Source: Hymenopellis radicata (lineage: Eukaryota; Basidiomycota; Agaricomycetes; Agaricales; Physalacriaceae). Taken from it: 36,927 bases of DNA. The notes beneath the pieces are model-generated. The model had not been told where the DNA came from and did no database searches. It saw only the letters and a list, made by a program, of their open reading frames with translations. The stretch is taken from contig JADNRX010000513.1 in the NCBI GenBank assembly GCA_015501595.1, forward strand, positions 1 to 36,927, in the 5' to 3' direction. Both the position numbers and the translations under genes were made by a program. Shown here in pieces: positions 1 to 9,988 of the stretch (position 1 is the first letter of the stretch; each line of letters opens with the position of its first letter).

Positions 1-1267
1 CGAGGGCAAATTGAGGTCTTCGGACACGTGATGCGATCATTCTTTCTCTTCCGCGCCTCACGGTCGTCGTCGCGTCAGAGAAAGTCGGGCGCGCTGACTC
101 CACGGCGGTCAGCTGGCACCCGCAGCTTTGTTTTTCCATTTCTAGTGGCCTCGATGTTTTTGGCCCTCTCGACTTTCTGGACTTCGGCTTGATGGAGCGG
201 TTTTGCGGTGCTTCCTAGGCCAATTTCGGGGCTGCGGCGATTGCGACGCGTCGTAAGCATACCTACTCCTTCTCTAGTGGGTGTCTGCAATCGTCCGCTA
301 CTCGCTGATTTTTGCAGTCTCGGAATGCCTATCTTGTTTTGTCACCGCGCTACACGTGCATTGCCATCACGCGCGCCCGCTGTTTTCTCCGCCCCGCTAC
401 CACTGCTACCGACACGGACCACTTTGCTACCGCTTCATATGTTGGCAGTGGTGACTGCTGCTACTTTAGCTACGCTACGCTTGTCACTACTCTCATGTAT
501 GGCAATGCACTTTGCTACTTTTTCCTGTGTCGTTCCCATGTATTTGTGTGGCCGGGACACACAACGCTATGTAACTGCTATGTTTTCGTGACACGGTACT
601 GCCACCTATTTGCATCCTGTATTCTGTGGCCGGGACACATACCACACTTGCTACTATGTGAGTGGTACGATGCGGTCCCTTCAGGTCCTTCGTGTTTGGG
701 TATCTGTACCACTCACTTTGCAGGGAGATTCTGACCTCACGAGCGTGCCGGATGCGTCGCAGCGCTCCTTCGGGTTTGGGTATCGCGGCTGACTGCCTCA
801 ACTGGAGTCTCCCTGTCGGGGGCTGCGTGCCCTTCCCCATAACCTGCTATATGCTGTCTCATGTTATGTGTTATTATGCGCTACCAGTGCATAGCATTTC
901 ATCTTAAGCATCCAACAGTGTCCAAAGATGGAAGAAAAGCAGCAGGTTGGCTTTATGTAACACAGTCAATGTTGACAGATGCCACCAAGAACATCATAAA
1001 AGGTATTTAGCCTGGATTGATATAGGTATTATACATTTGCATTTGTGGTATAGCACTAGGAATACTGGAATTAGTGATCCCTACATAGGGACCGACGAAT
1101 CAAAGCAATACATAACGACAACCAAAGAAAATGACTGGGTCGTATGTGTACATCCATCCAATCACCAGGATGGAACTTACAGAGTGAATAAAATAACAAA
1201 CAAATCAAGAACAAATAGACCATCCGTCCGTCCAGACTCCAGTTAGCATAGTGTCAGTGGTTCGCCG
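1..1267. other. Left flank without a supported gene
   Basis: I see no gene I can defend here. A 71-codon minus-strand frame (75-290) ends in a lysine/arginine-rich stretch and could be the end of something, but I do not recognise it. Bases 300-840 contain short direct repeats: the core GGCCGGGACACA occurs at 550-561 and again at about 627-638, and the first copy sits in a small perfect hairpin (TGTGT...ACACA). A second motif containing TTTGGGTAT recurs near 695 and 775. This could be the worn end of a retroelement, but no reverse transcriptase is visible. Bases 900-1260 are more AT-rich and probably hold the 3' UTR of the deubiquitinase to the right. Confidence 0.4.
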
Positions 1268-4200
1268 TCACAGACTGTGGAAAAGCGCTTGGAGGCCCTT
1301 GCCTTCCTTTTCTTTCTCCCGCTCCCGCTCCTTCTTGCCCTTCCCGAATCCAAGACCAAGCATCGGAGCCGTCAGACTAAGCTTGCGACTCGTTCGTTTC
1401 CAATGTGAAGCCCCATTAGTACTGCTCGACGTGCTCGTGGTGCTGCTGCTATTGCTACCAACAAGGGTCTGCAGTGATGGCGCGTAAGGCGTGTGAGAAC
1501 GATCTGCCTTGGATTTCCCCTTGTCAGGAGTGGCATGCCCATTGCTAGTCCCGTTGCGTAAATTGCGGGGCGGAGACTCTGGAGATATCAAGTGGTGAGG
1601 TATCGGAGGAACTGGTGGAGTAATAGAAGGTGATGATGTGCGAGCAGTACCTGTCGCTGTGGCAGGCCGGGGAGGTGGTGTAACGCGTAGGCTATCGAGA
1701 TCTTTCGCCTTGTCCTTCTGGCTTGGTAGATGTGGGAAAGACTTCTCGTGTTTGGGGTATTTCACAGTTGAAGCCTTATCCAAGGATCCGCCTTTAGGTG
1801 ATGGAGGGAAATCAAACGAACCAGATGCAGACGGTGGTGAGGTTGATAACGCTGAAGGCCCAGGCGAGAATGATCCCACAGAGGAAGTTACAGACCCTGC
1901 AGGAGATGAACTCTCGTCACCTTGCCTTCGGCGACGATCATCAGAGACAATAAGTCCGCCACCTGACGATTTCGGGCGGAGACGTCCTTTCGCGAGCGAT
2001 TGAACCACGGAGGCATCAGATAAGCTAGGCTCGGAAGGGCGTCGTGCCTTCCGTGCTTGTGGCTGGGCAGTTTTGAACCACGACGATGAGCCTTCGCCCG
2101 TGTCTTTGACAACCGGAGAAGACGGTACATCGGACAGGCCATGCTCGCTCCCAGGTCTCGTCGGTTTCTCGCCAGCCTTAAACGATTTCCGCTTGAACCA
2201 TATGCTGGACTTTCGTTCTGGATCCTTGTGGCGCGGCCGATCATCCCATTCTCGTGGGGTGCCAGGCCCCGGGCTAGTAGGGGGTCTCGGGGGTAATGTG
2301 ACCTCGCCCTCCTTCACCGCTGTTGCAACCGGTGGCATGCCCGACTTTTCCGCCAAGGACTGCCGACTCTCCGGACCGTTTGCGGCCGCGGACGCAGACG
2401 TTGATGGGCGCCGCTTGACTGTGCCGAACAACCCCTTGCGCGGGAGTGCAGTTGTCGTCGGCGTGATAGCGGAAGGTGAAGACGGGCCAGCGGATGTCGG
2501 AAGTGACGCGAAATCATCAAGGTCAGCTACTTTGATCTCCAGTGGCTGGCGCTTGTCTGACGGTTGTAGTAACGGAGACGAGGACTGTGACGGGGTAATA
2601 GGAAATGGAGGATCACTGAGATCTGAGGAATTCTCCTCTTCGACTAAGCCCGGGGGTAATGGAGGGTTTGAGAGCTGAACTGGTGATGCATAGGGATCCA
2701 CGGGCTCAGAGATGGGATCCACGAGGTCGGGTGCCACAGGGGATGGTTGACGGATACCAAGGCCCGGAAGGTCGATGTCAGCTGCCTGGTAATAGAGTAC
2801 GTAGGCGGAACCAGCGTTTGACTCTCCAAAATATTTGGGGATGTCGGTTTCCGGCAGGGGATACACCGTATCGTCATCGAAAACAAGCCAAGAGCCGCCC
2901 GTTTTAATAATCGATATGTAGTGTCCATGATGCGGACCGCTAGCAATAAAATCGCATCAGCTACAATGCTTGGAACCATAAATAGGGCAGTCACGTACTT
3001 TCCTATGTGCACGACTATCGCGAAGAGATTAAAGAGCCGGTCGGCATCATCAGTATCATCGACAGTATTGAATAGCCGAAGTTCGAATGGAAAAGCAACG
3101 CGGTAAGCGAGCTTGATGTACTTTTGAAGGTCCTCCTGGTATTTGAAGCGCTTCAAGTGCAGGGCTAATACATTCGGTAGCTTCTTGATCTTCATTCTAG
3201 ATGAAACTGTCAGTAAACGAATCGGTAAACGAAAACGACGAGATGGCCGAACCTCTTCTCCGCCTCTTGCAAGTCGCAGCATGAATCGCAGAAAAACTTG
3301 TTCTTGTGGCACAGCATCTCGCTAGCACTGAACTGCCGCAAACAAGCGGTGACGCTGGAATTTTGTTCGATGTCGATTGATAGGTCCAGGAAAGACTCGT
3401 CCCGAGATGATACCTAACATTGATAGGGTCACCAGGGCGGGAAGAACAAGAGAACGCGTACCGTCTCGCAGGTCAGGCAGCGGGTTTCGCTGGTGAGGAT
3501 GCCTTCAAATAGTTTGTGAACGAGGGTGGCGTCCTCAGGGGAGGTTCCGGAATTAGAGCTAGTAGTTGCTGTTATTATGGTAGGCTGTACTCCGGAAGCA
3601 AGTGTTGCAACAGAGTTGGAGACTGGAACGCGCCTTATGAGTAAGAGATGCGCGCAAAAAGAGTGAGGCTTACGGTCTTCAGCCGCCGAGTCGTGCTGTA
3701 GCTTTCGATCCTCTTCTACTTCTTCTACAATCTTATTAAGAAGGTAATTTAGGAATTCGTGGGCATCCTGATGCATGGAGGTACGGAAGATTTCGTTGCC
3801 TTCTCTGACTTTGTCGATGAAAGCCCGCGGAGCGACGGTGCCCTTGTCGGATGGACTTGTGGATATGTGCAGGTAGAGAGAACGGAGTGCGGAGAAGAGG
3901 GTCGGGGGAGATTGAGGAATGGGTACGGCGGATGTTGGAAGGGACGTTTCTGAAGGTGTGGCGTCGGGAACGCCGTTTGAAGTGGAAGGTCTGCGCTCCG
4001 GTTTGCCACGCACGGGCGCCAAGGATGGTGGAGGCGTGCAAGAGGCCGTCGGAAGCGCATCTTGTGAGGCGTCGCCTACCGGGCGGTCCTCCGCTTGAAG
4101 CAGTAGCTCGCGAAAAGGCGTGCAAAAGTACAGGGCCTGTATCACAGAGTTGGCATAACTTTACTCATCGTTAGCTATCGTTGCGGGCGGTTGTGGGTGC

Positions 4201-4393
4201 ATCTGCTCACCAAGTATTGCCAAACTGCAAGGCGAGTTGTAAGCATTACCCGGCATTATTCGAGCAAATTACACACGTTCTCGAGGCCATATTTCTTGGC
4301 ATCCGCAGAGGATATGGGCGGGATGGAGACTGCCTTTGCGCCGGCCGATGACGGACTCTGAGGTGCACCAAAGATCCATTTTGCTCTTGCCAT
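1268..4393 (-). CDS. UBP9: Ubiquitin carboxyl-terminal hydrolase, Ubp9/CreB/USP12-46 type
   Basis: This is a cysteine protease that removes ubiquitin from substrates. The family includes Aspergillus CreB and human USP12/USP46, which work with WD40 partners. Six exons give an open frame of 952 aa: 4277-4393, 4211-4224, 3462-4158, 3253-3413, 2999-3196 and 1268-2939. The Cys box GNTCYANS is assembled across a 14-nt microexon, with catalytic Cys near residue 44. Two CxxC pairs (CLTCE, CDSCC) match the family zinc site. [10 protein letters not shown] and the His box [10 protein letters not shown] (His about 402) followed by FDDD complete the triad. Residues from about 460 to 952 are a Pro/Ser-rich, probably disordered tail ending in a lysine/glutamate-rich segment. 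The ATG at 4393 is the only good start. The gene crosses the outer end of the visible inverted repeat. Identification is secure; the tail has no predicted function. Confidence 0.93.
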
Positions 4394-4742
4394 ACTAATG
4401 GGCGACCTCCGTCAGCCCGGCGAGAATATGTGGAGCACGCTGCTCGTCCTTGTGCGGCGTCTAGCACGACGTTGATGTTGAGAGTTCTGATCAAGTTTAG
4501 CTCGTCTCGTTATGGAGGCAGGCACCCCCTTCCACGTGATCTATTCCTCCTCATGGGTCCAGATTCCGGCCCTAGTACTCAGTTTTTTACGCTGAATACC
4601 TGGAATATATCTCCACTGACTTTGGAACGTTGCTTTTCCACTTGGCTTTTCCGACATGTTGTATTGCGGTCCGCGGCCTCGGCAGGTCATCCGACTCGGC
4701 GCAGCTCGTTAGTTCGCCTCGCGCCGCAGTTATGTAACTCTT

Positions 4743-4796
<54 letters not shown>

Positions 4797-4928
4797 GTTC
4801 GCACTCTGTTCTTAGTTCTTGTCTGTGTCTTATATATTTTGTATTCGATGACTTTCACAGTCTTAATCACATAAGTTCTCTAGAGTATTTCCAGTATTTC
4901 CGATAAAGAATGATACAGCTGGGCACTA
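4394..4928. other. Intergenic region between UBP9 and the MOSC gene
   Basis: No gene is visible. The right half (4394-4730) is the upstream region of the deubiquitinase and is conserved in the other arm. The remainder holds a long poly(T) tract and an insertion absent from the other arm, listed separately. Confidence 0.6.
4742..4872 (-). repeat. Arm-specific insertion with 47-nt poly(T) tract
   Basis: At the matching place in the right arm (near 35480-35500) only about 11 bp separate the flanks, whereas here there are about 130 bp. Forty-seven consecutive T run from 4745 to 4791, followed by about 80 bp of AT-rich sequence. Read on the minus strand this is a short sequence ending in a long poly(A), the layout expected of a SINE-like or retroposed RNA insertion. 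I could not find a clean target-site duplication, and a deletion in the other arm remains possible. No polymerase III promoter boxes were recognised. Confidence 0.5.
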
Positions 4929-6522
4929 CTAAGCAGCATTGTTCAGTACGGAGCTCAGCATCCGCTTGACCACAACCTTGTCTCCCACAGATACTGTCCC
5001 ACTCTGTAGAGGAACCCCATTGCAACCCACACACGCCTTCCACTTCTGTTTAGGATCAATACCGACGCGTATCTTCATCAGGACCTTGTACGGAACCGCC
5101 TTGTCCCTGATTCCTGTTTCTGGAGAAACGTTTGGCAGCTGCGATCGAAAGTAAGGCACTCGTCCTGGATGACGTCGAAATACTGATAGCACTAGAACAT
5201 CGCGTACACTTGGACACGACCAGAAAGCTCGGGATCGTAGTAGATCCAGTCTGATTGACAATCCCGATCTCCTCCCATAGATCTTCAGCGAATGGCCCGC
5301 CTCCATGAAAAATAATGTTGGGCCTGAACCTGCACACAAGGCATCAGCTATGGACCCGAGGCAACACGACGATAAATTCAATGAAAGCTTCCACATGTTG
5401 CCGTCTATATCGCCGAAAAGAGACCGACCTTTCAATCACCATTCTATTCTTTCTCCAGCTTTCATCAACCCCCTGTATCCCCACCTGGCCTCGCGTCTCG
5501 TCTTCTATAACCCCCATGCTCTCTTCAGAAAGGAACAAGAGGGGATAGCCATCTTGGTACACAGTTGTCGCTTTCAGCTCCGGGAACGCGTCCGTCGGGT
5601 CACACACTCGCGGCCTCCGGCTCTTGTACGCTAGATACACAGGCTTTCCAAAGTACGCTGAGAGAATAGCGGTTGCATCCGTGGTGGCGTTTACGGCTTC
5701 GCACACACGGCTGTCAATGGTTGTCCCCCAGAGTGTTACTTCGATCCTTGAGATAGTGCCTTAGTTGAATAGTACTCGGTAAAACCGGGATTCATACGAT
5801 TGCCAGGTCATCATCATGGCCTCGGAGGGACGTAGTGGGACTTCGAAGGATTCGCAACCCGAGTCATCTGGGAAAGAGACGTTTAAGACGCCCTTGTCGA
5901 CATCTATCCGGGACGTTATGAGCACCATCTAGGTTAAGCATTGTCAGCGGTTGCGGGTGTGAACACTCGGATCTTACTTTGGCAAACTCTCGCGCTGTTA
6001 AAACAGCCTTCGTTTCGGCATCGACGATAGACCAAAGCCTATCATTCTGTGGGTTGCTCAATGACACGTTAATGAGTGACAAGACACGTACCTCAAGGCC
6101 TTCAGGCGTATATCGCGCCGATTGTACAGAAATGCCGCGACAGCTCTAACGATTGAGGTTATAGCGGCTTGACCCGAATATATGCGTACCTTTACGACTT
6201 TCAGACGCGATGACTCGAACCAAATATATGCGTACCTTGATGGGGTGAATTAACAACTTTGAGACGCGAACATCGTCGTAACCATAATTTGGCGCATTCA
6301 GGCGCGACGCGTCAATGGTCGCGACTCGCAGGCGGGAGTTGACAGGTGCAGACAAAGAGACAGGTGGTGCAGACGAAGTTTTGGCATGACTAAGCGAAGA
6401 ACGAGTGAAGGCAACGAGCAGAACTAATGCGCCGGCAATACAAGTGAGCAAGGCAGTGACGGTCTCTGTAGGAAGCGCAGATAGCCGTAGCACGAGATCC
6501 TCATATGCATGTGTGAGCCCAT
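4929..6522 (-). pseudogene. MOSC-domain protein (mARC-like), left copy, disrupted
   Basis: MOSC proteins bind the molybdenum cofactor on a conserved Cys; mARC members reduce N-hydroxylated compounds at the outer mitochondrial membrane. Seven exons are visible: 6236-6522, 6092-6145, 5978-6046, 5786-5928, 5429-5746, 5193-5329 and 4929-5138. Together they would encode about 402 aa once two lesions are discounted. A hydrophobic segment at about residues 20-40 fits a membrane anchor. SKLLIHPIKSCRG and LENDRLW mark the N-terminal beta-barrel domain; FRPNI...PFAEDLW, SKCTRC, NVSPETGIRDKAVPYK and CVGCNG mark MOSC. Lesion 1 is an 8-bp insertion (about 6503-6510) that takes the first ATG out of frame. 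Lesion 2 is an extra base right after the CTRC codons, where the cofactor Cys is expected. The right copy is in frame at both places, so this copy is probably inactive unless an alternative start and splice rescue it. Confidence 0.75.
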
Positions 6523-6988
6523 GATAGTAACCTTGTTTGAGGGAAGAAGCCCTAAAGCGCTTAAAAAAGGCGAATGACCCGACAGGCGCTAAAGTTCGAC
6601 TTCGAATGGTGTCCGTTATCAATAGCGAACACATGGACTTACAGAAATATTCAATGTAGAGTTCCGCGAGGTGAGGCGGATGATGGCCGCCTTTGGCAGG
6701 ATGCGGTTGTTTGGCAATCCAAAAGGCACTAAACAACTGCTCACATATTTTCTCATGTCAAGACGTCCACATACAGCGTGCACAGAGCGATAGATATGTA
6801 GACTGAGTCTTGATATAATGCAGTGAAAGCAAGTCGTTGCTCGCCGATGGAGTGTAAAAGGCAGTTCGTACATATCTATCCAAGCTGTCGTTTCTTGTTG
6901 CTTCCAGTCCTATACTGTTACACTTTTGTGTTCCGTGTTACATGCGTTTTGTTAAACTTCTCATTCATCGTCATCCATCGAGGCCACT
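6523..6988. other. Spacer between MOSC and Pin1 genes
   Basis: An 84-codon minus-strand frame (6619-6873) exists but resembles no family I know, and its right-arm counterpart is shorter and out of frame. The stretch is most simply the promoter and 5' UTR of the MOSC gene plus the 3' UTR of Pin1. Confidence 0.5.
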
Positions 6989-7594
6989 TTAAGCGGTCCT
7001 CAACACGATATGCACGCCACTATCCGAGCTGATGATGTCACTCATCTGCCCAACCTCGAGCCCAAACGCCGCATCTTCAAACGGTTTCTGCATCTGGCCA
7101 CGCCCAAAGAAACCAAGATCTCCACCCTTTTCGTGTGAAGAGCAATCAGAGTGCAGCTGCGCGAGTTCCGCGAATTTCTCCTTGGATCCGCCGATCTCGG
7201 CTTGGTAGCCTTTGAGGATGTCGATGGCCTCTTCCTTGGAACGCGTAATTTGGGGCTTGATGATGAGGATGTAGTTCAGTGCATATACGTATGGTAGGGA
7301 GGCGTACGTCTTTCCAGCTGGCGGGACGCCTGCTACCGCTGTGCTTCACAAGGAGATGGCTGGCCCGCACTTGGCCCGACTTGTCGAACTGCTGTGCGCC
7401 GCCCTTGAGAAAGTGTGCGCCTTGCAGCTGTTCGACCTCTTCGCGCGTCATTCCTGCAGGTGGTTCCCATGTCGATTGCTGCGTTTCCGTATTGAAAAAG
7501 TAGGGCATTTTTTTGGAGTTGGACATGCGGATTTCGTACTAAAGACCATAAGTAATAGGACATCGTGTTGTGGTGGAAACAGACGCACAACCAT
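6989..7594 (-). CDS. ESS1: Peptidyl-prolyl cis-trans isomerase, parvulin type with WW domain (Pin1/Ess1)
   Basis: Pin1/Ess1 isomerises phospho-Ser/Thr-Pro bonds, notably in the RNA polymerase II C-terminal domain, and acts mainly in the nucleus. Exons at 7308-7538 and 6989-7255 are certain. A short first exon is inferred at 7589-7594, so the protein would begin [12 protein letters not shown] (167 aa). The WW domain spans about residues 4-33 ([16 protein letters not shown]), but its usual first Trp reads Tyr in this model. The parvulin domain follows: RASHLLVKH with the RRPASW phosphate-binding loop, then [17 protein letters not shown] and GVHIVLRTA at the end. The frame is fully open. It starts 118 bp from the divergent DUF4246 gene, so the two probably share a promoter region. 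The family call is certain; the first exon is not. Confidence 0.9.
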
Positions 7595-7712
7595 GGTGGA
7601 TCCCTGGAGGCTCTTGTGTGGCTGGTGACGGTTTGCTGTCAAGTACGTACAGATTAGACTCGGATAACCGGGCCGAGGTCTTTCTTTCTAAACCACGACA
7701 TCGTTCGGCACA
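7595..7712. promoter_or_regulatory. Bidirectional promoter region, Pin1 / DUF4246
   Basis: Only 118 bp separate the inferred start codons of the divergent Pin1 and DUF4246 genes. Any core promoter elements for both must lie here or overlap the first exons. I see no strong TATA box. The same arrangement is preserved in the right arm at 32679-32796. Confidence 0.5.
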
Positions 7713-9654
7713 ATGTCGGACTCGCGCGGTTACCGACACCCATTCAATGACTGCACATTCTACCTGGGAGGCGTCGGCGGTGGGGCCACTACCAGCATCT
7801 TTGAAGCTGAGGTGATTGACACCCTCACTTCACAGATCAACCCCGCACTGTCAGTTCGTGTTACAAGGACCTGTGATCAAATCTTGAACTGTGCTATCTT
7901 CAATAGCTATCCGACCTGGCAATGAGCCAGTTTTCTGCCGAACTTCGTCGCAAACCTGACTGGTGGCGGACTCATTACAATCGACGACATGAGTGGGCAC
8001 AAGAAGCATGTGATCGTGTATGGGACGTTATCTTGCCCTCGACGACGATAACACAGGTTAAACTAAACGACAATCAGGTATAGAGCGTTAACGAATTTGC
8101 ACAATTGTTAACTTTGTTGGCTAGATTCAGTATGTCTTGGACGAACTCGCGGGCTATGCCGCGTTATATGACAGTTCACATAAATGGTGAGTCACTAGTC
8201 TCCGCTACATATTGCTTCCCTGATAGTGATTGCAGTCGGCCATCTTCTTTCGAGCGTATATGGGAGTCGGATAGCCTCATAGAACCATCCACCTTGGCGG
8301 ACTTGAACAGCGAGTTGGCCTCCCTGGTTCCCAAAGACGTCCGCTTGGCAATGCGCGGAGGAATCTCGTCAATAGGATTAATAGATCCATATCGCTATCC
8401 TCTCATATATGGAAAGACCGTGTCCTCTCGAGACCAACTTCCCATATCCATCCCTTCAGAGGACCTTTACTCTATATCTCATCGCTTCGCTCTCCTCCCG
8501 ACCGACATTCAAATATCCGCCTCTCAGACTATAGAATTCCTCTCCTACATCAACAATCTCCATCCATCACACCGACATCTCTATCACCTTCTCCAAACTA
8601 CATTGAAGGCATTCATTCCCCTGTTTGAGCACACGCTGACAGACTTGCATCGGATCAATCCACTGCACCAGCGCATCCCGGGGCAGTCGTGGTACTCTCA
8701 GTGGGACGAGCCGGAAGCCCCAGAGTATTCCGACGACGACGAAGGATGGGAAACGTATGAAAAGGATATGTGGCAATGGTTATCAAATCGACCCATAAAT
8801 TTACCGGATGTGTCCGAGCAAGGTTATCTTGGTGGATTGGAGGACCGACGACATGTCGTAACGCTCGCCGGGAGAAAGGTACAAGTTATCATCGCAGCGT
8901 CCGAAATTAGAGTAGTAGGTGTCTTTCAATGCCATTTTGCATCCAGTGGCTGAATTACTCGGCTAGCCGCCGCGGACTGTCGACAATAGCATACATCGCT
9001 GGCGGGTTCAGGGAATGAAGAACGAGCGCATCGTCGCGTCCGGCTTTTACTACACCACAATGGTAAGTCACTCTAGAAGGCAGAAAGCAGACACGAATGA
9101 ACTCTCCCTAGGAAAATATCAACGACGCCTCAATAAACTTTCGAATGGCCGTCACCTTTCCTCGCGGCTTCGGCGCAGGAGATAATGGCGCAACTCTGCG
9201 CACATGGGGGCTCAGCGACGGAGATCCATGTCATCAGTACGTTGGCAGCGTTCGCATTCGCGAAGGTCTCGCCATCGTCTTCCCCAACATATACCAGTTC
9301 CGCCACAAACCCGTGCGGCTCGCCGATCCTTCCAAGCCGGGACTCCTACGTATGGTTTCCTTCCTGCTAGTAGACCCAGATATTCCGCCTATACCGTCAA
9401 CCGCTACAGTCGGCCCTCAACAGCGGGATTGGATTAGGGAGGCCTTGCATGAGTATATCGATGTACGACTGCCTCTCGAGGTGGTCGACCATATCGTTGA
9501 CTGCACACATTGGATGATGGAAAATGACGAGGCCGACCGAGTTACGATGCAAATGCTAGAAGAGCGGCGGAACTTCGTTACAGAGAATGACCAGCACTAC
9601 TTCTGTATACCTTTCGATGTTTTCAATGGTCCAGATGTACTATTGTACTCGTAA
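7713..9654 (+). CDS. DUF4246 family protein with altered iron-ligand motif
   Basis: DUF4246 is a fungal family of unknown function whose C-terminal half resembles the 2-oxoglutarate/Fe(II) dioxygenase double-stranded beta-helix. Six exons (7713-7853, 7907-8077, 8125-8186, 8236-8914, 8967-9062, 9112-9654) give an open 563-aa frame. Recognisable stretches are RRKPDWW, VLDELAGYAAL, FERIWESDSLI, YPLIYGKT, SYINNLHP, QGYLGGLEDRRHVV, GMKNERIVASGFYY, VFPNIYQF, RLADPSKPG, FLLVDP and PPIPST. Typical members, as I recall them, have WHVEG and YQHR, giving an H-x-E...H metal triad. Here these read WRVQG (Arg364, Gln366) and YQFR (Phe446), so all three expected ligands are replaced and the protein may not bind iron. 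Exon phases agree throughout. It diverges from Pin1 and has a frameshifted copy in the right arm. Confidence 0.88.
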
Positions 9655-9988
9655 TTGCGCAGGAGTTTCGAGTCAGAGTTGATAGGATTTTGGGTATTAA
9701 CTGGCCAATCTTCATCATGAATGAGAACAGGTGTGAATGTCTTTGGTGACTGTGTCAAGCCAGGTGTTGATTACTGTGCATTTTAGTATGTCAAGCTGGT
9801 CTCTGGTGGGAAACAATCCTACGTACAACATATACAGGATAATAGAATAGAGTCCGTGATTCTGAGTAGTATTAAACATGTCCAAGATCCCTGCGTAGTC
9901 TCCGACCACACAACTTTTCTTCTCTAAGACCTTTCGTTTCTTTTGCTGGAATTTCCCTTTAAGAAAATGTAACAGAAACCCTCCATGC
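9655..9988. other. Intergenic region downstream of DUF4246
   Basis: Convergent 3' ends meet here. A 64-codon minus-strand frame (9715-9909) is present, but nothing in it looks like a domain. I see no RNA gene or repeat. Confidence 0.5.

Noticed and set aside
208..907. Several 60-140-codon ORFs in the left flank
   Set aside because: They overlap one another on both strands, several lack ATG starts, and none contains a recognisable motif.
2073..2678. 201-codon plus-strand ORF
   Set aside because: It is antisense to the proline/serine-rich tail of UBP9, whose biased composition keeps the opposite frame open by chance.
3630..3669. Extra 40-nt GT-AG intron inside UBP9 exon 3
   Set aside because: Removing it shifts the frame to early stops, whereas leaving it in keeps one frame through the CLTCE motif.
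6619..6873. 84-codon minus-strand ORF between MOSC and Pin1
   Set aside because: It is not preserved in frame in the right arm and has no family resemblance; it is more likely UTR and promoter.
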